Origin: DASZHJ01 sp963735465 | GTDB lineage: Bacteria > Pseudomonadota > Alphaproteobacteria > ATCC43930 > CGMCC-115725 | Length of the DNA stretch: 64,000 bases | NCBI GenBank assembly: GCA_963735465.1 | Contig: CAVTLA010000001.1 | Location: forward strand, 4,796,240 to 4,860,239 | Reading direction: 5' to 3' | In this document: positions 57,629 to 64,000 of the stretch, in pieces | Layout of the letters: each line of letters opens with the position of its first letter | Position numbering within the stretch: position 1 is the first letter of the stretch | The notes under the pieces: model-generated | The model's input: the letters and a program-made list of their open reading frames with translations, nothing else | Database searches by the model: none | What the model was told of the DNA's origin: nothing | Position numbers and translations under genes: made by a program

Positions 57629-57895
57629 CGCATTGTCCTCCGTGACACGCGAAACCCCCTCAGAATACACGGAATTCCTTCACCCTGTGGGAAGTTTATT
57701 CGGGTCGGGACTGTTTGGGAATGCAGGATGAGACAAAAGCGATTGCAGCGAGACGAATCGCTGGGATCGCGGGCAGACAACGCGGAACCCGGCGCTGTCG
57801 ATCCTTGTGGCAACCCTCGCTCGAATAGGATAACAAGAGATTGAGACGTTGAACGCGACGAAACACAAGATGCACCAGCGACAAAGGAGACAGCG

Positions 57896-58916
57896 ATGCA
57901 ACTCGGAATGATCGGACTCGGCCGCATGGGCGCGAACATGGTACGGCGGCTGCTCAAGGGCGGCCACCAGTGCGTCGTCTTCGACCTCTCACCAAAAGCC
58001 GTGGAAGGGCTGGTCAAGGAAGGGGCCGAAGGAGCATCCTCGCAGCAGGACTTCGTGAAAAAACTGGAGCAACCGCGGGCGATCTGGCTGATGGTTCCCG
58101 CGGCCGTCGTGGACCGGACCATCGCTGACCTTTTGCCTCACCTCGAGCCCGGAGACACGCTCATTGACGGCGGCAATTCCTACTACGTTGACGATCTTCG
58201 CCGGGCCAAAGAGCTCAAGCCCAAGCAGATCAATTATGTGGACGTCGGAACAAGCGGCGGTGTCTGGGGCCTGGAACGCGGCTATTGCATGATGATCGGA
58301 GGACCCGACCAGGCGGTGCAGCGGCTCGACCCGGTGTTCAAGACGCTGGCCCCTGGACTCGGCGATATCCCGCGCACCCCGGGACGCGAGAAGCTTGGCG
58401 GCACCGCCGAGCAGGGCTATCTCCACTGTGGGCCCTCGGGCGCCGGCCACTTCGTCAAGATGGTTCACAACGGCATTGAATATGGCGTGATGGCCGCCTA
58501 TGCCGAGGGACTGGCCGTCTTGCGCAGCGCGGATGTCGGCAAAAGGCCAGCATGAGGTCGACGCGGAAACGACGCCTTTACGCGAACCCGAACATTACGA
58601 GTTCGACCTCAACCTGCCTGACATCGCCGAGGTATGGAGGCGCGGCAGCGTGATCGCCTCGTGGCTGCTCGACCTGACGGCAGCCGCCCTGGCCAAGGAT
58701 GCCGCGCTGTCGGAATTCGCCGGCCGGGTCTCCGATTCGGGCGAAGGGCGATGGACGATCAAGGCGGCCATCGACGAGGCCGTGCCCGTACCCGTTCTTA
58801 CCACCGCGCTCTATGAGCGCTTCGCGTCTCGCGGCGAGGCCGATTTCCAGGACAAGCTACTTTCGGCCATGCGGTTCCAGTTCGGCGGACATCACGAGAA
58901 AACCGCCGGCAAGTAA
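57896..58916 (+). CDS. gnd: 6-phosphogluconate dehydrogenase, decarboxylating, short form (one frameshift)
   Basis: A protein of about 340 residues. MQLGMIGLGRMGANMVRRLLKGGH (NADP-binding GxGxMG) leads to LMVPAAVVDRTI, DGGNSYYVDD, VGTSGGVWGLERGYCMMIGG and CGPSGAGHFVKMVHNGIEYGVM. After a break at about 58,545 it continues HYEFDLNLPDIAEVWRRGSVIASWLLDLTA and ALYERFASR. The break lies in GGCAAAAGGCC; one A fewer restores GKGQHEVD. The enzyme makes ribulose 5-phosphate in the pentose phosphate pathway. The indel is at a homopolymer, so it is probably an error. Confidence 0.93.
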
Positions 58917-59082
58917 GAGGGGGTGAGCCTGAGCCCCGCCCAGCAGAGACCCGCCGCGACTCGCCCTGTTCCGTTTTTATCCCAATGGAGACGACCGATG
59001 GGCGGGCTGATTTTCGATTGCGAGGGTGGTAGACTGGTGTCTCGTACGCCCGTGTAGACGATCCTCGACCGGGAGGCTGGCC

Positions 59083-59280
59083 ATGACTGAACCGAAAGAC
59101 CTCGTTCTCTTGAACGAACAACTCCGCAGGTCAAACCGGAGGTGGAAAGTGATTGCCCTGACCGCGTGCGGCGCCTTGATCCTCATGGCAATCGTCGGCG
59201 TCGTCGCGGCGGCATCGGCACAAATGCGGCTCAAACACGAGCTGCGGGCGGCGAATGCAGCCATGGCGCGTGCCGAATGA
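59083..59280 (+). CDS. Small single-pass membrane protein
   Basis: Sixty-five residues: a polar N-terminus (MTEPKDLVLLNEQLRRSNRRWK), one membrane segment (VIALTACGALILMAIVGVVAA) and a helical tail. The start at 59083 follows a GGGAGG site. No family is recognised. It is downstream of gnd and may share its transcript. Confidence 0.55.
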   Translation: MTEPKDLVLLNEQLRRSNRRWKVIALTACGALILMAIVGVVAAASAQMRLKHELRAANAAMARAE

Positions 59281-59370
59281 GGCCCTGAATCAGGCCCTGC
59301 CAAGGTGATGCAGTGTCGATGCCACCCCAGCCCCTCGGCTGGAGAATTTAAAAGTGGTCACGGTGTGAGT

Positions 59371-60847
59371 TTACTTACCCAGCCAGAGCAGGTAAGGCAC
59401 CCCGACCAACAGCAGGGCGCCGAGGAAGATGAGACCGAAGACGAATCCGAGGACCCAGAAATCCCTGCGGGGGATGTACCCGCTGCCGAAGTAGACCGGG
59501 GCAGGTCCGGTCGCGTACGGCGTGATCACGCCCATCAGGCCAATGGAGTAGGCCAGCAACATGGCGAACACTTTCACCGGCATACCGGGCACAGCCGCTC
59601 CCGCCGCCAGCAACGCGGGAAGGACCGCCGTTGTGTGCGCCGTGAGGCTCGCAAACAGGTAGTGGACCAGGAAGAAGAACGTCACGAGGATCGCCATGAC
59701 AACCAGCGGCGGAAAGCCTTTCAGCATCGCGGACACGCTCACGGCAGCCCAGGCGACCACGCCGGTTCGTTTCAATCCGTCTGCCAGCGTCAGCAGCGTG
59801 GCGAAGTAGAGCAGCGTGTCCCAGGCGCGACGGTCGCCGACGATGTCGTCCCAGTCCACGACCCTCGCCACGACCATGAGACAGACCACGGCGAGGACGA
59901 CGGTCGTCGCATTGAGCAGGTCGCCCCCGAGCACCCAAAGACAGAGCGCCGCCAGGACCAGCGCTGCCATCACGCCTTCCTTGAATGATGGCCTGCTCAT
60001 CGCGCGCAGTTCTGCTGCTGCCCATGCGGGAACCTCCTCGCTCGTGCGAACCTCGGGCGGGTAGATCAGGCGCACGAGCAGCGGCAGTGGTGCGATCAGG
60101 AGGACGCCGACGGGCAGGATGCCCAGCGACCACCGCGACCAGGTGATCTCGATCCCGGTCTCTCGTTGAATGATCGCGGCCGCGAGCAGGTTCGGTGCCA
60201 GGGCGGTCAGAAAGAGCGAGCTGGTGACGGCGGTAGACGCGAACGCGGTCCACATCAAGTAACCGCCGACCCGACGAGCTGTCGGTCCCGGCTGCGAGCC
60301 GTAGAGGCCGGGGATGCCCCGGAGGATGGGGTAGATGATCCCGGCACTCCGGCCCGTGTTCGAGGGGGTGAACGGCGCGAGGAACAGGTCGGCCAGCATC
60401 ACCGCGTAGCCCAGGCCGAGTGTGCTCTTGCCCATGAAACAGACGAGGGAAAGGGCGATCCTCCGCCCGAGGCCTGTCTTTTCGTAGCCCGTGGAGAAGA
60501 CTAACGCACCGAAGATGAGCCAGACGGTGGGATCGGAGAAGCCGCTCAGCCCCCACCTGATGGATTCTCCAGGGTTCGTGGACACATAGCCCAAGGAAGT
60601 GGCGAGCGTGACGCCCACCAGCCCCACCGCCGAGGCGGGCATTGGCTCCAGGACCAAGGCCGATGATGACAGCGACGAACAGGGCGTGGTAACGCCATCC
60701 GCCAGGGTCCAGACCGACAGGGCACGGGATCGAGGCAAGGAAGATCCATCCGACGAGGGGGACAGCGAATCTCCACCAAGACCTCACGGTCTGAGCCCTC
60801 TCTATGTGAGCTTCGATTCGATCCCAGATCGGGAGGTTGGAGTTCAT
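59371..60847 (-). CDS. DASS-family (SLC13/CitT-like) anion transporter, one frameshift
   Basis: A protein of about 490 residues with 11-12 membrane segments. The first ~65 residues (MNSNLPIWDRIEAHIERAQTVRSWWRFAVPLVGWIFLASI) are in a second frame and join near 60,650 to LEPMPASAVGLVGVTLATSLGYVSTNPGESIRWGLSGF. SNTGRSAGIIYPILRGIPGLYGS and ITPYATGPAPVYFGSGYIP carry the two SNT-like Na+/carboxylate sites of dicarboxylate and citrate carriers. Uptake of C4-dicarboxylates or citrate is likely. The small indel may be an error. Confidence 0.85.
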
Positions 60848-60944
60848 GCCGTCGAGCCTAGATGACCTTCACGGGTTTTACCATCCGTTCTCCAGGTCGA
60901 TTCCTCGTTCAATCTCGCCGAATTCGGCGGTGAGTGCCTTACCG

Positions 60945-60988
60945 GAGTTAGACCGAGTGTCAAGCTAGCTTGCAACTCGGTCTGACTC
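60945..60988. repeat. 44-bp near-perfect palindrome
   Basis: The arms GAGTTAGACCGAGT and ACTCGGTCTGACTC (one mismatch) surround CAAGCTAGCTTG, itself a perfect 12-bp palindrome, with GT and CA joining them. It is about 100 bases upstream of the DASS start and 160 bases left of the IS21 end. It could be a miniature element, a regulator site or a leftover of an excised element. Confidence 0.7.
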
Positions 60989-61180
60989 CAGAGTATGTCC
61001 TTCTGCCAGATCTGAGCGTTAGATCGTGAACTGGCCCTCGATGAGCGGTGGTATCGAGCTTCGATCCAAAAGTAAGCATCCCACCTTGCTGGCAAGGTCA
61101 CGGGCCCCAGAAGTGAATGTTGTCACCAAACCCGTAAAACTGGAGCTTAGCGAACCCGAATCGTTACGAGCCTGACAGGC

Positions 61181-61205
61181 GTTCAGTACGACCGTCGTAC
61201 TGAAC
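61181..61205. repeat. 25-bp perfect inverted repeat inside the IS left end
   Basis: GTTCAGTACGAC, one C, then GTCGTACTGAAC: 12-base arms with no mismatch. It lies 70 bases upstream of the istA start and 8 bases after the left terminal repeat. It may be the promoter/operator of istA or an internal transposase site. Confidence 0.85.
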
Positions 61206-61276
61206 ATCCATCGACAGGCACGCCAAGCGCTTCCAAGCTGAACCTGGACATCCAGGGCCAGCTCGGAGGCACTACC

Positions 61277-62566
61277 TTGGCAACGCTCACAAGGGAGCAG
61301 ATCGTGACGATCGAGGTCTTGCAGCAGCGCGGTCAATCACAGTGTGAGACGGCCCGGATCCTCGGTGTGACCGAGGGAACCGTGCGCTACCATCTCCGCC
61401 GCGCCAAGGAGGCGGCGACCGATGGCCGGCAGAAACCCTCGCTCATTGAGCAACTCGGCTTGGTCGAGGCCGTCGCCCACTGGTGGCAGGGCCAAGTCCA
61501 ACTTCTCGGCCAGGAGCGGCCGCCCAGCGTCCAGCTCCTCCACGAGTTCCTCCGCGCCGAGTACGGCTATGACGGCTCCTACAAGGCAGTCCGCAAGTTC
61601 GTGCGGGCCCGCTACGGCCGGCCCCCGATCCGCCCGTTCCGGCGGGTCGAGACCCCACCCGGGGCCCAAACTCAGAGCGACTGGGGCGAGTTCCGCCGGG
61701 TCGATCTCGGCGACGCCGACGGCCCGACGACGGTCTACGCCTTCGTCATGGTCCTCAGCCACTCCCGCAAGGAGGCCGTTGTCTGGAGCCGCTCGATGGA
61801 CCAGCTCGCCTGGCATCACGTCCACAACGAGGCCTACCGCCGGCTCGGCGGCGTGGCCGCGGTCAACCGGATCGACAACCTCAAGACCGGCATCGCCACC
61901 GGCTGCGGTCCCTGGGGACAGATCAACGAGCAATATCGTGTGTATGCTCGTATGATGGGTTTTCACGTCGATGCCTGCGAACTTCGTGCGCCCGAGCAGA
62001 AAGGGAAGACCGAACGCCGCGTCGGCGACTGCAAGGGCCTGGATGTCCAAGGCCGGCACTTCGACGGCCTGACCGGGCTCCAGTCCTGGACCGATGCGGA
62101 TCGGGTGGACCGCGCAACCAGACGGATCTGCCCGGCCACCGGGCTCTCGGTCGCGGCCAGTTGGGAGGCGGAGAAACCCTTCTTGCGGCCGCTGCCGGAG
62201 TTGTTGCCCGAGCCCTTCGACCTGGTCAAGACGGTCCCGGTGCACAAGGATTGTGCGATTCATTTCGAGGGACGTACGTATGTGGTTCCGTTCTCCTATG
62301 TGGGCCGCGAGGTGGAGGTCCGCGGCTGCTCGGGACTCGTGCAGATCCTCGATCCCCAGACCGCCGCGGTGTTGATCTCGTACCCCCGGCACACCCAGGA
62401 ACGGATCTTGATCGATCCGGTGTGCTACGAAGGTCCCGGGACCGCGGGCGTGCTGCCGCCCAAGCCGCTGGGGCGGATGGCCAGGAAGCTCCAGGAGATC
62501 GCCGCGCTGCCGGTGGAGCGCCGGCCGGTGGATCTGTATGCCGCGTTGGCGGAGGTGGCACGATGA
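61277..62566 (+). CDS. istA: IS21 transposase IstA
   Basis: A 429-residue transposase with a TTG start. The N-terminal HTH reads EQIVTIEVLQQRGQSQCETARILGVTEGTVRYHLRR. The catalytic triad of the integrase fold is seen as D in QTQSDWGEF, D in VNRIDNLKTGIATG and E in QKGKTERRVGDCK. The C-terminal part (CAIHFEGRTYVVPFSYVGREVEVRG) is the usual Mu-type beta barrel. It is intact, unlike most neighbouring genes. Confidence 0.95.
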   Translation: MATLTREQIVTIEVLQQRGQSQCETARILGVTEGTVRYHLRRAKEAATDGRQKPSLIEQLGLVEAVAHWWQGQVQLLGQERPPSVQLLHEFLRAEYGYDGSYKAVRKFVRARYGRPPIRPFRRVETPPGAQTQSDWGEFRRVDLGDADGPTTVYAFVMVLSHSRKEAVVWSRSMDQLAWHHVHNEAYRRLGGVAAVNRIDNLKTGIATGCGPWGQINEQYRVYARMMGFHVDACELRAPEQKGKTERRVGDCKGLDVQGRHFDGLTGLQSWTDADRVDRATRRICPATGLSVAASWEAEKPFLRPLPELLPEPFDLVKTVPVHKDCAIHFEGRTYVVPFSYVGREVEVRGCSGLVQILDPQTAAVLISYPRHTQERILIDPVCYEGPGTAGVLPPKPLGRMARKLQEIAALPVERRPVDLYAALAEVAR

Positions 62567-62608
62567 GCAACCAAAGGAGCCGCGCATGAACCGGAGCGGC
62601 CCGCGGCG

Positions 62609-63385
62609 TTGCCCGCCAAGGCGGCGACGGCCGACCTGGGGACGTTGGTGGACCAGTTGGTGAAGCTGGGCTTGGAGTTTGCGGCCGAGGCCCTGCCGAC
62701 TGTCTTGACCCGCGCCGTCAAGGAGGACCTGGGTTCGCCGGCCTTGCTGGAGCAACTTCTCCGCGGCGAACTGGAGCGCCGTGAGGAGCGCCGGGTCCGG
62801 ACGTCGCTGCGGCTGTCGGGCCTGCCGACTGGTCAAACGCTGGCCAACTTCGACTTCGCGTTCCAGCCGGCGGTGCAGCGGTCCAAGCTCGACGCGTTGG
62901 CCACCTGTGCCTGGCTGCGGGAGAAGCAGGGATTGCTGATTCTGGGTCCTCCCGGAGTCGGGAAAACACATTTAGCTGTGTCCTTGGGAGTGAAGGCGAT
63001 CGAGAGCGGCTTCTCGGTGGCGTTCTTCCGCTTGGAGGAACTGCTGCACGCGATGCGCAAGGACGCCGAGGTGCCGCCGACACGCCTCAAGGGCAAGAAG
63101 TACATGAAGGCGGCGCTGGTGATCATCGACGAGGTGGGCTTCGAGACATTCACACGTGAGGAGGCGAACCTGTTCTTCCGCCTGGTGAGCTATCGCTATC
63201 AGCGTGGCTCGCTGTGCATCACCTCGAACAAGGCGATCAAGGACTGGCCTGAGATGCTGGCCGGCGACGAGATCATCACGGCGGCGATCCTGGACCGGCT
63301 GCTCCATTCGTGCCACGTGCTGAACATCCGAGGCCGGAGCTATCGTCTTCGTGAGTTGGAGGAGAGTCTCAATGGGCGGTCGTGA
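62609..63385 (+). CDS. istB: IS21 helper ATPase IstB
   Basis: A 258-residue AAA+ ATPase. Walker A is ILGPPGVGKTHLAVSLG, Walker B is LVIIDEVGFETF, and sensor-like ITSNKAIKDWPEML follows. It sits 42 bases after istA. The TTG at 62609 is used because no ATG or GTG lies in frame; the ATG at 62,563 overlaps the istA stop (ATGA) but is out of frame, so the true N-terminus may involve coupled reinitiation with a frameshift. Intact otherwise. Confidence 0.93.
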   Translation: MPAKAATADLGTLVDQLVKLGLEFAAEALPTVLTRAVKEDLGSPALLEQLLRGELERREERRVRTSLRLSGLPTGQTLANFDFAFQPAVQRSKLDALATCAWLREKQGLLILGPPGVGKTHLAVSLGVKAIESGFSVAFFRLEELLHAMRKDAEVPPTRLKGKKYMKAALVIIDEVGFETFTREEANLFFRLVSYRYQRGSLCITSNKAIKDWPEMLAGDEIITAAILDRLLHSCHVLNIRGRSYRLRELEESLNGRS

Positions 63386-63443
63386 GTGGCGTGGGAGTCG
63401 GATACGTCCCCGGGCCGCGAGCGATGTTTTCTCAAGAGTCGTG

Positions 63444-63930
63444 GCGGTCCTGGAGGAGCTGTTCACGGCGACGGCAGAGGAAGTGAGCCGGAGGCACGAT
63501 CGGGGGCCGGGAAGGCCGTCATCGAGGGAGGGAATCGGGGTTCGTGTTCAGTAGTCTTTTTGTCCAGTGAAACGGTCCTGGAGGAGCCGTTGGGGATGGC
63601 GGAGGGGGGATAGTAATGGACTTGATTCGGAGGCCATGGACGGCAGCCGACAGAGGTGAAAGAACCTAGACATGTACACTAAGATTTTTGTTCAGGAGCA
63701 GTCCTGGAGGAGCTGTTCACGACGTCGGAGTGGCAGAGACAGGGTTTTGAATGAGCCAGTTCGACCGACCTCGGACGTGGGGGAAACCGAGAGTCGAGAA
63801 GGCGAGAACTCGTATGGCTTGAGGTCCGAGCGATGGTCGCCCTGGGAGACTTGGGCAGAGCCAAGAGGACCTCCCTGACAGAGGTGAAACGTCCAGAAGA
63901 AAACTGAGAATCAGGGCGGTCCTGGAGGAA
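63444..63930. repeat. Four direct repeats in the non-coding right part of the IS
   Basis: The unit GCGGTCCTGGAGGAGCTGTT (plus CACG) occurs at 63,444, in shorter forms at 63,573 and 63,916, and again at 63,698. Between istB and the right terminal repeat (about 565 bases) no gene is seen. IS21 members have multiple transposase sites near their ends, but this many well-spaced copies in one arm is unusual. Confidence 0.7.
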
Positions 63931-64000
63931 ACCGCCCCGCCATGAGACCCTCAGGCCTCGTAACAGTTCGGGTTCACTAACTTCGTAAGGATTCGGGTTC

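Larger units (their letters stand above)
61147..63980. mobile_element. IS21-family insertion sequence with terminal inverted repeats
   Basis: Left end: TTAGCGAACCCGAATCGTTA at 61,147 onward, continuing CGAGCCTGA. Right end, on the minus strand: TTAGTGAACCCGAACTGTTA continuing CGAGGCCTGA at 63,980-63,951. The two agree in about 25 of 29 positions. It contains istA and istB. A further GAACCCGAA..TTACGAA-like copy lies at 63,981-64,000 and runs off the window, which could be another terminal repeat or a second element. Total length is about 2.8 kb, usual for IS21. Confidence 0.82.

Noticed and set aside
63444..63950. Regularly spaced repeats as a possible CRISPR array
   Set aside because: The units are only about 20 bases, degenerate and separated by unequal spacers of 100-200 bases, and there are no cas genes; they belong to the IS21 arm.

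Overview
The window joins two kinds of DNA. Bases 1 to about 51,650 look like the chromosome of a high-GC alphaproteobacterium, probably Rhodospirillales- or Rhizobiales-like. The evidence is the ~1,600-residue NAD-glutamate dehydrogenase, a PmtA-type phospholipid methyltransferase, a PhaR N-domain, a HWE-free PAS/histidine-kinase repertoire, and four copies of a palindromic intergenic element of a type common in that class. From about 51,650 to 64,000 the genes look planctomycete: a cytochrome-like DUF1549/DUF1553 surface protein, a cupin/JmjC-like oxygenase beside a DUF6065 protein, a secreted alpha/beta hydrolase, a short-form 6-phosphogluconate dehydrogenase, a DASS transporter and an IS21-type element. 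Two gene fragments on the same strand abut at the change-over, so the join is either a contig chimera or a very recent recombination. No tRNA or rRNA gene was recognised.

Layout, 1-22 kb: a CDP-archaeol-synthase-like membrane protein, a metallophosphoesterase, then a compact three-gene nitrile hydratase / thiocyanate hydrolase-like operon (3,552-4,861) whose alpha-type subunit carries a natural His/Asp tail. Cell-wall hydrolases, a secreted propeller, GFA proteins, a DapA-like aldolase, an Ldh2-type dehydrogenase, a CmcJ-like enzyme, an orphan Hcp, a nucleoside deoxyribosyltransferase-like protein and a histidine kinase follow. A cluster of toxin-antitoxin (TA) genes sits at 18.3-21.5 kb: DUF6516 with a helix-turn-helix (HTH) partner, Xre/RES, and a HipA-like kinase.

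Layout, 22-41 kb: NAD-glutamate dehydrogenase (one frameshift), a three-gene partner-switching operon (STAS, HATPase, receiver-PP2C), then an RHS/YD-repeat remnant with an AT-rich tip and a coupled immunity-like gene. That remnant lies between an Asp/Asn hydroxylase gene and a 3' fragment of a close paralogue. Further on are a ferritin-like protein, MscS, DUF302, a predicted barrel, a large membrane protein, tandem PAS proteins and two lipoproteins.

Layout, 41-51.6 kb: a defence and addiction island with a terminase small subunit, HigBA, HepT-MntA, a heavily broken Type III-like restriction-modification (RM) locus, an orphan HigA and HicAB with two clear operators. It is followed by acetyl-CoA synthetase and a LuxR-type regulator, both frameshifted.

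Many frameshifts, several at homopolymers in housekeeping genes (gdh, acs, gnd), suggest uncorrected long-read sequence on top of real decay in the RM and RHS loci.
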